Counted from the stretch's first letter, positions 34,569-42,910 are shown. The stretch is 64,000 nucleotides of DNA from Streptomyces sp. PCS3-D2 (GCF_000612545.2 NZ_CP097800.1:3256001-3320000), one strand, 5' to 3'. The notes: generated by a model not told the origin, from the sequence alone. Numbers and translations: made by a program.

Positions 34569-35504
34569 ATGACCCCACACGCCTCCGGCACCCTCGGGAT
34601 CCACGCCACCGGCCTGACCAAGTCCTACGGCGGCGTCCGCGTCCTCGACGGCATCGACCTCGCCGTCCCCCGCGGCAGCGTCCTCGCCCTCCTCGGCCGC
34701 AACGGCGCCGGGAAGACCACCACCGTCCGAATCCTCGCCACGCTCACCGCGCCCGACGCCGGAACCGCCCGCGTCGCCGGCCACGACACCGCCTCCCAGC
34801 AGGCCCGCGTCCGCGAACGCATCAGCCTCACCGGACAGTTCGCGGCCGTCGACGAGCTCCAGACCGGCGCCGAGACGCTGCGCATGATGGGCCGCCTGAG
34901 CGGACTCACCCCGCGCGCCGCCCGCGCCCGCGCCGACGAACTCCTCGCCCGGTTCGGTCTCGCCGACTCCGCCGCACGCACGGCCAGGACGTACTCGGGC
35001 GGCATGCGACGCCGCCTCGACCTCGCCGCCAGCCTCGTCTCCCGCCCCGAGGTGCTCTTCCTCGACGAGCCGACCACCGGCCTCGATCCGCGCAGCCGCC
35101 AGGACCTGTGGGAACTCGTACGGGAACTGCGCGCCGACGGCACGACCGTGCTGCTCACCACCCAGTACCTGGAGGAGGCGGACCGGCTCGCCGACCGCGT
35201 CGCCGTCCTCGCCGACGGCCGGATCGCCGCCGAGGGAGCCCCCGCCGAGCTCAAGGCACGCGTCGCGGGCCACCGGCTGGACCTCACCCTCACCACACAG
35301 GACGCCTACGAGGCCCTGGCCCCGCGCGCCGTCCACCTCGCACCCGAGGACCTCACCCTCGGCGTCGCCACCGACGGGAGCGCCGCCCACGTCCGCGCCC
35401 TGCTCGACGAACTCGACCCGGACCGCACCGCCGTGGACCGCTTCGCCGTCCGCACCGCCACCCTCGACGACGTGTTCCTCACCCTGACGGGAGCCGACCG
35501 ATGA
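34569..35504 (+). CDS. DrrA-like ABC exporter ATP-binding protein
   Basis: A 311-residue protein from ATG 34569, preceded by GCGAAGGGAGCAG. The motifs are Walker A LLGRNGAGKTTTVRILATL, signature TYSGGMRRRLDLAASLV, Walker B VLFLDEPTTGLDPRSRQDLW, and H-loop LLTTQYLEEADRLADRV. The C-terminal segment ends FAVRTATLDDVFLTLTG, diagnostic of the DrrA/daunorubicin-resistance subfamily that exports drugs or lipids. It overlaps the permease gene by 4 bp (ATGA). Confidence 0.93.
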   Translation: MTPHASGTLGIHATGLTKSYGGVRVLDGIDLAVPRGSVLALLGRNGAGKTTTVRILATLTAPDAGTARVAGHDTASQQARVRERISLTGQFAAVDELQTGAETLRMMGRLSGLTPRAARARADELLARFGLADSAARTARTYSGGMRRRLDLAASLVSRPEVLFLDEPTTGLDPRSRQDLWELVRELRADGTTVLLTTQYLEEADRLADRVAVLADGRIAAEGAPAELKARVAGHRLDLTLTTQDAYEALAPRAVHLAPEDLTLGVATDGSAAHVRALLDELDPDRTAVDRFAVRTATLDDVFLTLTGADR

Positions 35505-36256
35505 CCGCCGCACCCGTGAGCGCCCTCGCCCTGTCCGGCCGCAGCCTGCGCATCAGCCGCCGCAGCCCGGACGCGCTGATCGCCGCCCTGATGCTGCCCG
35601 TGATGCTGATGCTGATCTTCGTCTACTTCTTCGGCGGAGCCATCGACACCGGCACGGAGTACGTGACGTACGTGGTCCCCGGCGCCATGCTGCTCTGCGC
35701 TGGCTTCGGCGCGGCCTCCACCGCCGTCAGCGTCGCCGACGACCTGCGCACCGGCGTCATCGACCGCTTCCGCACCCTCGACATCGGCGGCATCCCCATC
35801 CTCGCCGGACACGTCGCCGCCTCCGTCCTGCGCAACCTGCTCTCCACCGCCCTCGTCCTCGCCGTCGCCCTCGCCATCGGCTTCCGCCCCCAGGCCGGCC
35901 CGGCCGCCTTCCTCGCCGCGGCGGGCCTGCTGCTGGCGTACATCACGGCGATCTCGTGGCTGGCCGCCACCCTCGGGCTGCTCGCCAGGACGCCGGAGGC
36001 GGCGGGCGGCTTCACCTTCCTGATGATGTTCCTGCCCTACCCGTCCAGCGCCTTCGTGCCGATCGAGACCATGCCCGGTTGGCTACACGGTTTCGCCGGG
36101 CACCAACCGCTCACCCCGGTGATCGAATCCCTGCGCGCACTGCTCCTCGCGCAGCCCGCCGGAAGCGCCCCCTGGACGGCCCTGGCCTGGTGCGCGGGCA
36201 TCACGGCCGTGGCCATGGCCCTGGCGGCCGCCCTCTTCCGCAGCAGGACCCGCTGA
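35501..36256 (+). CDS. DrrB-like ABC-2 permease
   Basis: A 251-residue protein with six predicted helices: ALIAALMLPVMLMLIFVYFFGG, YVVPGAMLLCAGFGAASTAVSV, a cytoplasmic loop GVIDRFRTLDI, NLLSTALVLAVALAIGF, LLLAYITAISWLAATLGLLAR and FTFLMMFLPYPSSAFVP, then a final WCAGITAVAMALAAALF. The FVPIETMPGW motif after the fifth helix is typical of ABC-2 drug exporters. It is coupled to the ATPase gene. The substrate is unknown. Confidence 0.92.
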   Translation: MTAAPVSALALSGRSLRISRRSPDALIAALMLPVMLMLIFVYFFGGAIDTGTEYVTYVVPGAMLLCAGFGAASTAVSVADDLRTGVIDRFRTLDIGGIPILAGHVAASVLRNLLSTALVLAVALAIGFRPQAGPAAFLAAAGLLLAYITAISWLAATLGLLARTPEAAGGFTFLMMFLPYPSSAFVPIETMPGWLHGFAGHQPLTPVIESLRALLLAQPAGSAPWTALAWCAGITAVAMALAAALFRSRTR

Positions 36257-36303
36257 GCGGCTCCGGCAGGAGCCCCTCAGCGGGCCGGCGGTCCGCCCGC
36301 CGC

Positions 36304-36576
36304 TCAGCGGTTGAGCGGGTAGGAATGACGGCCCGTCGCCTCGTCGATCTCCGAGTGGGCCTTCTGCAACATCTGCTGCGCGAGATCCATGAGCGCCCGA
36401 GCGCCCGCGATCTCTTCCCCGACCCTCATCTGCTCCGGGTCGGAGGGGTGGCGCAGGGCATAGCCCCGCGCCCTGATCTCGGAGCCGTCCCCGAGCCGTA
36501 CCAGGGCCGCCGCACTGGTGCGGTGGCCCTCCTCGGTGAATTCGAGCTCCACATGCCACCCGACGAGCGTGGCCAT
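36304..36576 (-). CDS. DUF1876 (dsRBD-fold) small protein
   Basis: A 90-residue protein: WHVELEFTEEGHRTSAAALVRL, GSEIRARGYALRHPSDP, IAGARALMDLAQQMLQKAHSEI. This matches the DUF1876 family, whose alpha-beta-beta-beta-alpha fold resembles double-stranded RNA-binding domains. A strong GGAGGTGAT ribosome site precedes the ATG. The function is unknown; it is frequently stress-associated in actinobacteria. It is not part of the toxin operon upstream, which ends 137 bp before it. Confidence 0.88.
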   Translation of the reverse strand: MATLVGWHVELEFTEEGHRTSAAALVRLGDGSEIRARGYALRHPSDPEQMRVGEEIAGARALMDLAQQMLQKAHSEIDEATGRHSYPLNR

Positions 36577-36713
36577 GGTGCATCACCTCCAGGGGTCACC
36601 CTTGCCTCCAGGGTGCGCCTGCGCCGCGGAGGGCGCGAGCGGAACCACACCGGGCCGACGGGGCGGGGGGCGCGAGGCGAGGCAGGGGCGTGGGGAAGCG
36701 CGTATGGGGCGGG

Positions 36714-37370
36714 TCAGCCGCTGGCCAGGCTTGTCGCGACCGACTGGAACCACGCCCCGTACGAGAACGGCTCGGGCGGGTTGACCTCCATGCCGAGTTC
36801 CGCAGCGGCCAGGGCGTAGTCCCCCTCGTCCATCGGGAGGGCGATCAGCTCGTGGAGCTCGCCGACAAGCCGGGCGACGAGCTGCGGGTCGGTGGTGGCG
36901 GCGTAGTCCGCGACCGCAGCCTCGTGGTCGGGGAATTCGTCGACGATGTCCTGCGAGAACCAGCCGCCCAGCAGCTGGGCGGCCTCCGGGAACCTCGCAT
37001 GCCACTCCCAGTGCGTCTGCGGGGCCATCGGCGGTGGCACCTCGCCGTCCTCGACGCTCTGCTTGAGGTGGTCGGCGAGCACGAGCAGCCAGTCCCCGAT
37101 CGCGGCCTGCGGAATCCCGACGTCGGGGACTGCGTAGAACTCACCGAGGTCGATCCGCAGGCGCCCCGGAGGATTCCGGCTGTACTCACGCAGCTGGCGT
37201 TCCGCCTCCGCGATGGCCCAGGGGCGGGTGTGCCAGGTGTGGCGCAGATAGGCGTCCAACGCAGGGCTGCGACGCTCGGCCGTGTCCTCCCCCTGCCGGC
37301 CGAGGTAGGCACGCATGACCTGATCGAGCTCGCCGTAGCGCCGGTCGTGTTCGAGGGGCTTCATGGGCAC
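36714..37370 (-). CDS. CdiI-type immunity protein, last gene of the toxin operon
   Basis: A 218-residue protein. The C-terminal part, AAQLLGGWFSQDIVDEFPDH, then EAAVADYAATTDPQLVARLVGELHELIAL, matches the contact-dependent-inhibition immunity domain (CdiI_2 type: LLGxxFxQDxxxE followed by a two-helix region). The N-terminal half is acidic and Trp-rich (HTWHTRPWAIAEAERQLREY). The start is a GTG at 37370, with an ATG two codons later. It begins 12 bp after the stop of an RNase A-like fragment, so it is probably the immunity gene of that displaced toxin tip. Confidence 0.75.
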   Translation of the reverse strand: MPMKPLEHDRRYGELDQVMRAYLGRQGEDTAERRSPALDAYLRHTWHTRPWAIAEAERQLREYSRNPPGRLRIDLGEFYAVPDVGIPQAAIGDWLLVLADHLKQSVEDGEVPPPMAPQTHWEWHARFPEAAQLLGGWFSQDIVDEFPDHEAAVADYAATTDPQLVARLVGELHELIALPMDEGDYALAAAELGMEVNPPEPFSYGAWFQSVATSLASG

Positions 37371-37382
37371 GGTCGGTTGCCT

Positions 37383-37682
37383 CTACAGGTAGAACGGGAC
37401 GGTGGTCTGGACGACGAACCCGTACGGGCTGTCCGGCTCGCGACGCAGGACGACGCGGGCGGCACGGACGTCGACGGGCCCCTGCCCGGCGAGGAGCATC
37501 GCCTCCAACTGCACCCGCCCGACGGGCTCCTCACGGGACGGCCAGGCGGCCTCGATGGTGAGCCGGGCCCGCGTTCCCTGGGCGAGCCAGCGGTGGATGA
37601 CCTGCTCATTGGCGGTCACCACCTGCTGGGTGGCCCACTGTGCGGTCTCCCGGTCGGGGTAGGTGGCGGATCGGGTCAGCAT
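37383..37682 (-). CDS. Orphan, headless RNase A-like toxin fragment (CdiA-CT type)
   Basis: A 99-residue reading frame: SATYPDRETAQWATQQVVTA, then NEQVIHRWLAQGTRARLTIEA, PVGRVQLEAM, RAARVVLRREPDSPYGFVVQT and TVPFYL. These are the middle and C-terminal parts of the bacterial RNase A-like toxin domain (FPDRETA, the helix ending in W-L, PVGR, VLRRDP, T-x-P). The first part, carrying the GGHT...HVG segment with the catalytic His, is absent. A stop codon of the preceding gene lies in frame 12 bp upstream. It is therefore probably inactive alone, a cassette left from an earlier toxin tip. It may still be translated from its own ATG. Confidence 0.7.
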   Translation of the reverse strand: MLTRSATYPDRETAQWATQQVVTANEQVIHRWLAQGTRARLTIEAAWPSREEPVGRVQLEAMLLAGQGPVDVRAARVVLRREPDSPYGFVVQTTVPFYL

Positions 37683-37694
37683 CGGATCATTGTC

Positions 37695-38267
37695 TCAATT
37701 CGCGTTGAACGACCAGAAGACGCCGACCTCGTCGGCGGACACCGCGACCAGGCCGAGATCCATCATGAGGTCGGTGAAGGGGTGGCCGCCTTCCAGGTCC
37801 CGCGCCAAGAAGTCGGGCGCGTCGCAGGTACGGGCGAGATCGGAGGAGGTCCAGAACGTAGCGTCGGGGCCGAACCGGTCCAGCGCGTTCCGTGCGTCCA
37901 GGAGCACCGCGTCGCGGTCTTCCCGAAACCGGATCGGGGAACCTTCGAACCACCACTCCTGCGCGAACGACGCGAGCAATCCGACGGCCGCGTCGGCCCT
38001 GATCGGTCGGACCCCGTTGCGGATGTCCTCGGCACTCATGGCACGGAACGGGTACGACGGACGGTAGGTCCGACGTCCTTCCTCATCCATCTCCCATTCC
38101 AAGGTGGACCAACCCCGCGGGTCGGGAACGGCACGCTCCATGACCGCGAGCGCATCCTCGGCCCAGTCCTCGTGCAACCGGGGCCCGCACCTCGCGAAGG
38201 TGTAGACGTCCTCTAGGAGCCGCAGCAGTGCGCGGTCCCAGGTGTTGCCGTCGAGGGTACTCATCAT
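37695..38267 (-). CDS. Probable immunity protein to the RNase A-like toxin
   Basis: A 190-residue acidic protein whose ATG overlaps the toxin stop by 4 bp (ATGA). Features are MSTLDGNTWDRALLRLLEDV, WSTLEWEMDEEGRRTYRPSY, LLASFAQEWWFEGSPIRFRE and a C-terminus DLGLVAVSADEVGVFWSFNAN. I do not recognise a named family. The immediate downstream position, size, acidity and abundance of Trp/Tyr are those of polymorphic-toxin immunity proteins. No signal peptide is present, which fits cytoplasmic protection against an RNase. Confidence 0.65.
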   Translation of the reverse strand: MMSTLDGNTWDRALLRLLEDVYTFARCGPRLHEDWAEDALAVMERAVPDPRGWSTLEWEMDEEGRRTYRPSYPFRAMSAEDIRNGVRPIRADAAVGLLASFAQEWWFEGSPIRFREDRDAVLLDARNALDRFGPDATFWTSSDLARTCDAPDFLARDLEGGHPFTDLMMDLGLVAVSADEVGVFWSFNAN

Positions 38268-40093
38268 GGTGTCGGGAGGTCCTTTGGTCGCGGCGAGGGC
38301 ATCGACGTGTAGATGACATATGGGGGGTCGAGGCTGGAATCGTACTTGAGGATGGTTTTGACATATTTGACGTCAACTGCCTTAGCGTCGAGGCCGTGGT
38401 CCTTGTAACCAGTACCGGCGATCGTGCCCGGAGTGCCGTCCTGGTTTTCCGTGGGCTGCTTGGAGACGTAGCGGCCACTGACTTCGCCGTTGGGCGTGGC
38501 GCTCTCGACAGGGAATTTCTTACCATTCCCAGGGTTGGAGGCAATCCATGCGTCGATCTCGGCTTGCTTGAGCCGAAGGTTCTGCTCGGTCAATCGCTGC
38601 GCGTCGCCGAACGTCTTGAAGCTTGACGAACCGCCGATGCTGGGCTTGGCGCCCTCAGGCCAGGCATTCGACGCGTTTGACTGGTCGCGCAAGCGCTGCG
38701 CAAGCTGCTCGTCGGTCTTGCCCACGTGCTTGTCCAGGGTGTGACCACCGCCGAGGTACTCGTTGGCGGCCAGGTCGAAGGCCACGTTGCCGTTCGAGCC
38801 CGGAACGGTCCACTGCTGCTCGTGCTTGAAGTCGTTGAGCGACCGGGAGCCGAAGCCGTGGGCACGGGCGACGCCCGCCTCGAACTTCGGGGCGCTCATG
38901 TGCGCTTCGTCCAGGACCTTCTGGAGCGCCTCCATGCGTGTGGTGAGGCCGTCCACGATGCCGGTGTACTTGTCCACGATCCGGTTGAGCTTGGCCTTGT
39001 CCAGGTTCAGGACCGTGTTGACGTCAAACTTCAGCAGGAGCCCCACGGCGCCCCCGGCCCCGCTGGCCACGCTGGTGACCGCGCCCGCGATGGTCTTGAG
39101 ACTGGGCTTCTCCTTGGCCTTCTCCAAGTCGTCGAGGATGCTCATGGCGGCCTTCTTCATGGCTCGCTTGAGCTCTTCGAAGACGTCGTGTTCCAGTTCG
39201 ACGGCGGCTTCCGCGTACGCGCGCAGACAGTCGCTGATCTTGATCGCCACGTCGGCCAGGACGGCCATCACCGGCTGACTGCCCGTGGCCACCCGTGCCC
39301 CGTGCGAGCCGGTGGCCTGCGCCCACTGGTAGCCGTGCCGGGACGGCCCGGACTGACCCCAGTCCGTCGCACCCCACAGCGCACTGCAGAACGTCCGCAT
39401 GGCGGCTTCCCAGTCGGCCCGGCCGTGGTTGGTGATGGTACCGATGATGCTCGTCAGCTCGGCCGCCGTGTTGCCCGGGACGACCGAGGCGTTCATCCAG
39501 CTGTGGCAGTGCGAGTTGAGGTAGTGCTGCTGCGGGTAGGGGTAGACGTCCGCCACCTTGCCGACGCGGAAGATGTTCTTCGCGGCGGGCTGCAAGACAT
39601 CCCGGACGATCTCCGGGATGCCCTCCATCGCGCCACGGATCAGGTCGTCTCCGCCGTCGTTGTCACCCCACTTGATGTCGGGGACGCTGGCGAATTTGGG
39701 GTCCTTGTCGATGACCGTGGGCAGCGGGCGCTGCTCTGCAGCCTTCCCGGGCTTGGGGTGGGCCGCCGCATCGGCCCTGGTGTAGGCGTTGGCGGTCTCC
39801 GTGAAGCCGACGGCGACACCGCCGATGCTGACCACGCTCTTGCCCAGCACCTCCAGCCAGCGGTTTCCTATCTTCTTGTAGGCCTGCGCGAACTTCTCGG
39901 CGCTGGTGCCCGCCCCACCGGCGTCCGGGTACTTCTGGAGCTCCTGCACGAGTGTGTTCCCACCTCGCATCATGGGGTCCTGCTGTCCGGCGACCCGGCC
40001 GGAGACGGTCCACAGGCTCGACGGCTTGACGTCGATGTTGCCGCCTCCGGCAGGCGGCTGCGCCGGGCCGGGGCCCGGGGTGGGGCCGGCCAT
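38264..40093 (-). CDS. Polymorphic toxin with C-terminal RNase A-like (CdiA-CT) domain
   Basis: A 609-residue protein. The ATG at 40093 shares a base with the WXG100 gene stop. The N-terminus is Pro/Gly-rich, followed by a long helical region (FAQAYKKIGNRWLEVLGKSV, DCLRAYAEAAVELEHDVFEEL, VDKYTGIVDGLTTRMEALQKV) of the kind that pairs with WXG100 partners for ESX/T7 export. From residue 448 the toxin tip reads GGGHTLDKHVGKTDEQLAQRL, SSSFKTFGDAQRLTEQNL, EIDAWIA, VKYVKTILKYDSS and VIYTSMP. This is the order of the bacterial RNase A domain, with His in GGHT and HVGKT and the final TSMP. It probably cleaves RNA, especially tRNA, in competitors. Confidence 0.8.
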   Translation of the reverse strand: MAGPTPGPGPAQPPAGGGNIDVKPSSLWTVSGRVAGQQDPMMRGGNTLVQELQKYPDAGGAGTSAEKFAQAYKKIGNRWLEVLGKSVVSIGGVAVGFTETANAYTRADAAAHPKPGKAAEQRPLPTVIDKDPKFASVPDIKWGDNDGGDDLIRGAMEGIPEIVRDVLQPAAKNIFRVGKVADVYPYPQQHYLNSHCHSWMNASVVPGNTAAELTSIIGTITNHGRADWEAAMRTFCSALWGATDWGQSGPSRHGYQWAQATGSHGARVATGSQPVMAVLADVAIKISDCLRAYAEAAVELEHDVFEELKRAMKKAAMSILDDLEKAKEKPSLKTIAGAVTSVASGAGGAVGLLLKFDVNTVLNLDKAKLNRIVDKYTGIVDGLTTRMEALQKVLDEAHMSAPKFEAGVARAHGFGSRSLNDFKHEQQWTVPGSNGNVAFDLAANEYLGGGHTLDKHVGKTDEQLAQRLRDQSNASNAWPEGAKPSIGGSSSFKTFGDAQRLTEQNLRLKQAEIDAWIASNPGNGKKFPVESATPNGEVSGRYVSKQPTENQDGTPGTIAGTGYKDHGLDAKAVDVKYVKTILKYDSSLDPPYVIYTSMPSPRPKDLPTP

Positions 40094-40398
40094 CAGGCTC
40101 CGCCTCCCCAGCCCTGGAGCACGGATTTGTTCGCCGCGGCGTAGTTGAGGTGTCCCGTGACCACGACCTCGTGGAGCCAGGCCTGCGCGGCTTTGAGGTC
40201 CTGGGCCGAGCGATCCCATTTGTCGAGCTCGTCGATGAAGGCCTGCCGGGCCTCGCCGTCCCAGCTCAGAACGGCCTTCTTGGTGCGCTCGTAAAGCAGG
40301 TCTAGCTTCTCGTTGAGGTTCTTGAGGATCTCCTCCAGGTCGCCGGAAAGGCGCTGCAGGGTGGCGAAATCGACGGTTATACGGTCGTCGTCCGACAT
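40093..40398 (-). CDS. WXG100-family protein
   Basis: A 101-residue helical hairpin: DRITVDFATLQRLSGDLEEI, LNEKLDLLYERTKKAV, the turn LSWDGEARQAFIDELDKWD (the W-x-G motif as WDG), and a second helix ending in AANKSVLQGWGGG. This size and motif define ESX/T7-secretion substrates and chaperones. It lies immediately before the toxin gene (shared TGATG) and 23 bp after the other WXG100-like gene, so the three likely form one export complex. No ESX machinery gene is present in the window. Confidence 0.88.
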   Translation of the reverse strand: MSDDDRITVDFATLQRLSGDLEEILKNLNEKLDLLYERTKKAVLSWDGEARQAFIDELDKWDRSAQDLKAAQAWLHEVVVTGHLNYAAANKSVLQGWGGGA

Positions 40399-40421
40399 GG
40401 TGGTGCTGTTCCTCGCTGCTC

Positions 40422-40811
40422 TCAGATGTCCTGCAGACGGCTCTGCGAAGCCGCTGGAGCCTGGTCGGGCACGGTCAATTCCTCGGCGGCCTCCGACACG
40501 TTCTCCTGGCTCTGTACGCGCTTGAACGCGGCCAAGATCTCCAGTTCCTGGGCTGTGAAGCCGTCACGGGCAGCCCTGGTGGCCTCTTCGAGGAGGGCGA
40601 GCACCTGCCGGATCCGCACGGCGTCCTCGGCCGCTCCCCGATGCAAGGAGCGGTAGGCCGTAGCGGTGGGACCCTGCCAGCCGGCCGCGATGCTGTCGAC
40701 CACCCGGTCCATGTCGCGGATCTGCCGTTCCAGATGGCCTTGCATCTGGTCCAGGTCGTCAGCGAGCCGGGTGAGGCCGTCCTCCGAGACCCTGAGATCG
40801 CTGTCCTGCAT
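40422..40811 (-). CDS. WXG100-like protein, first gene of the toxin operon
   Basis: A 129-residue protein from ATG 40811, which follows GAGGGGTGG; 14 codons of possible upstream extension lack a ribosome site. The helix-turn-helix form is SEDGLTRLADDLDQMQGHLERQ, IAAGWQGPTATAYRSLHRG (W-x-G as WQG) and EDAVRIRQVLALLEEATRAARDG. The C-terminal tail of about 45 residues is rich in Glu, Gln and Ala. It probably dimerises with the second WXG100 protein or with the toxin's N-terminal helices. Confidence 0.82.
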   Translation of the reverse strand: MQDSDLRVSEDGLTRLADDLDQMQGHLERQIRDMDRVVDSIAAGWQGPTATAYRSLHRGAAEDAVRIRQVLALLEEATRAARDGFTAQELEILAAFKRVQSQENVSEAAEELTVPDQAPAASQSRLQDI

Positions 40812-40939
40812 GTCCACCCCTCGCCGGCACAGCCAGGCCGAATTCGTACGCACTGCCTATGAGGTTCGCATACCGGCACACCCAACGACTGAGTACACGC
40901 ACTCATGTGCGGGCTGTTCCCGAAGAGTTCACTGGAGCC

Positions 40940-41302
40940 ATGACCCCGACCCTGCCCCTGACCCCGGACACCGACCGCCACCCGCGCGCGTTCGTCGCGC
41001 CGCTCGTCTCCACCCTGCTGACGCTGCCGATGGCGGCCTTGGCGTTCTTCTTCGCGGGGTTGGCGCCCATGGCCTGCGACTCGTGCGGGGGCGAGGTGAG
41101 CGCCCGGTTCGACGCCTCCTACCGCATCGCCTTCCCGGTGTTCGGGTTCGGCCTGGTGGTGGTCCTGGCCGTGCTGCTCTCCGCGTGGGCACTGCCCTGG
41201 CGGCGGCGCAACGCCGCCACCAGGGTGTGGCTGGCCGTGGCCGCACCGGCGGCCGTCGTCCTCGACTTCGTCGTCTTCAACGGCCTCGTCGACTGGCCGT
41301 AG
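40940..41302 (+). CDS. Small membrane protein of unknown function
   Basis: A 120-residue protein from ATG 40940, with CTGGAG upstream. Three hydrophobic segments are visible: LVSTLLTLPMAALAFFFAGLAP, IAFPVFGFGLVVVLAVLLSAWALPW and VWLAVAAPAAVVLDFVVFNGL. A CDSC motif sits in the first extracytoplasmic loop and may be a disulfide or metal site. It points away from the toxin operon and converges on hemB with 9 bp between stops. No family is recognised. Confidence 0.72.
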   Translation: MTPTLPLTPDTDRHPRAFVAPLVSTLLTLPMAALAFFFAGLAPMACDSCGGEVSARFDASYRIAFPVFGFGLVVVLAVLLSAWALPWRRRNAATRVWLAVAAPAAVVLDFVVFNGLVDWP

Positions 41303-41311
41303 GGGACGCCT

Positions 41312-42313
41312 TCAGCGGGCCTCGCGGAGCCAGCCCGCGACCTCGGTGGCCCAGTAGGTGAGGATCGTGTCCGCGCCCGCGCGCTTGATGCCCAGCAGGG
41401 TCTCCAGGATGGCCCGGTCCCGCTCGATCCAGCCCTTCTCGGCGGCCGCCTCGATCATCGCGAACTCGCCGCTGATCTGGTACGCCGCGACCGGAACGTC
41501 CACGGCCTCCGCGACCCGGTACAGGATGTCGAGGTAGGGGCCGGCGGGCTTGACCATGACCATGTCCGCGCCCTCCTCCAGGTCGAGCGCGAGCTCCCGC
41601 AGGGACTCGCGGGCGTTGGCCGGGTCCTGCTGGTACGTCTTGCGGTCGCCCTGGAGGGAGGAGGCGACGGCCTCGCGGAACGGGCCGTAGAAGGCGGAGG
41701 AGTACTTCGCCGTGTAGGCGAGGATCGAGACGTCCTCGTGCCCGGTCTCGTCGAGGGCGTCGCGGATGACACCGACCTGCCCGTCCATCATGCCGCTGGG
41801 ACCCACGACGTGGACGCCCGCGTCCGCCTGGACCTGCGCCATCTCGGCGTAGCGCTCCAGCGTCGCGTCGTTGTCGACGCGGCCGTGCTCGTCCAGGACG
41901 CCGCAGTGCCCGTGGTCGGTGTACTCATCGAGGCACAGGTCCGACATGATCACCAGGTCGTCGCCGACCTCGGCCTTCACATCCCGGATGGCGACCTGCA
42001 GGATGCCGTCCGGCTCGGTGCCGGCCGTGCCCAGGGCGTCCTTGTTCTCGTCGGCCGGGACGCCGAAGAGCATGATGCCCGCGACCCCCGCCTCGACCGC
42101 CTCGACGGCGGCCTTGCGCAGGGTGTCCCGGGTGTGCTGGACCACGCCCGGCATGGCGGAGATGGCGAGCGGCTCGCTGATGCCCTCGCGCACGAAGGCC
42201 GGGAGGATCAGGTCAGAGGGGTGCAGCCGGTTCTCCGCGACCATCCGCCGCATCGCCGGGGTGGTGCGCAGCCGGCGGGGCCGCGAACCGGGGAAGGATC
42301 CGTACGCGCTCAT
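41312..42313 (-). CDS. hemB: Delta-aminolevulinic acid dehydratase (porphobilinogen synthase)
   Basis: A 333-residue enzyme that condenses two 5-aminolevulinate molecules to porphobilinogen, the second common step of tetrapyrrole synthesis. The motifs are [18 protein letters not shown] (metal-site cysteines), the Schiff-base region [19 protein letters not shown] and the second active-site lysine in [15 protein letters not shown]. The end reads [14 protein letters not shown]. It is separate from the rex-hemACD operon located 4.2 kb away on the same strand. The length is normal. Confidence 0.97.
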   Translation of the reverse strand: MSAYGSFPGSRPRRLRTTPAMRRMVAENRLHPSDLILPAFVREGISEPLAISAMPGVVQHTRDTLRKAAVEAVEAGVAGIMLFGVPADENKDALGTAGTEPDGILQVAIRDVKAEVGDDLVIMSDLCLDEYTDHGHCGVLDEHGRVDNDATLERYAEMAQVQADAGVHVVGPSGMMDGQVGVIRDALDETGHEDVSILAYTAKYSSAFYGPFREAVASSLQGDRKTYQQDPANARESLRELALDLEEGADMVMVKPAGPYLDILYRVAEAVDVPVAAYQISGEFAMIEAAAEKGWIERDRAILETLLGIKRAGADTILTYWATEVAGWLREAR

Positions 42314-42356
42314 GTTCCAGTCGCCTCTTCGAGCATCGACAGCAGTCGCAACCAGC

Positions 42357-42821
42357 CTAGAGCCCGTGCGGCGGCCCGCCCGCGCCGACCGCCCCGACGG
42401 TGAACTCGCACCACACCGTCTTACCCGGTACCGGTACCGGTGCCACGGCCCCCCACCGGTCCGCGACCGCCGCCACCAGCAGCAGCCCGCGCCCGCCCTC
42501 GGCGCCCGGGTCCCGGCCCGCGATCCGCGGCCGGCCGCCCCCGCTGTCGTGCACCTCGACCCGTACGGTGCCGTCGTAGCGCAGCATCCGCAGCCGGTAG
42601 CCGCGGCCGGGCGGGACGCCGTGCAGCAGGGCGTTGGTCGCCAGCTCGCTCACGCAGAGCAACACGTCGTCGTGGCGGCATGTGACACCCCACGCGTGAA
42701 GTGTCTCTGCCGCGAACTGCCTGGCAGGGCGCACGGTCTGGCGGCTGCGCGGGTAGAACCGCTCGCGCAGCAGGGCCGGTTGGATATCCACGTTCACCCC
42801 GCCATCGTCGCCCTGCGTCAC
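42357..42821 (-). CDS. RsbW/HATPase_c-type ATP-binding regulator
   Basis: About 154 residues from a GTG at 42821. Other in-frame GTGs at 42797 and 42791 are possible, and the ribosome sites do not decide. The GHKL features are [42 protein letters not shown] (N box), [13 protein letters not shown] (G1) and [19 protein letters not shown] (G2). Such single-domain kinases act as anti-sigma or regulatory kinases. With the divergent XRE-DUF5753 and DUF397 genes this makes the three-gene set known from the Streptomyces whiJ and abaA loci. Confidence 0.85.
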   Translation of the reverse strand: MTQGDDGGVNVDIQPALLRERFYPRSRQTVRPARQFAAETLHAWGVTCRHDDVLLCVSELATNALLHGVPPGRGYRLRMLRYDGTVRVEVHDSGGGRPRIAGRDPGAEGGRGLLLVAAVADRWGAVAPVPVPGKTVWCEFTVGAVGAGGPPHGL

Positions 42822-42840
42822 TAGCGTGGAGGAGACGAGC

Positions 42841-42868
42841 AACCCGTACTCCTTGAGGAGTACGGGTT
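42841..42868. promoter_or_regulatory. Perfect 12-bp inverted repeat between divergent regulators
   Basis: The arms AACCCGTACTCC and GGAGTACGGGTT flank a 4-nt TTGA centre, and a third partial copy (GGTACGGGTA, 42870-42879) follows. It lies 42 bp before the XRE gene and 19 bp before the chosen start of the ATP-binding gene. It could be the operator of the XRE protein, or an RNA hairpin in the leader of either gene. Confidence 0.75.
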
Positions 42869-42910
42869 GGTACGGGTATCTCGCGCGCCGAGGCGGGGAG
42901 TTCAACGGAC

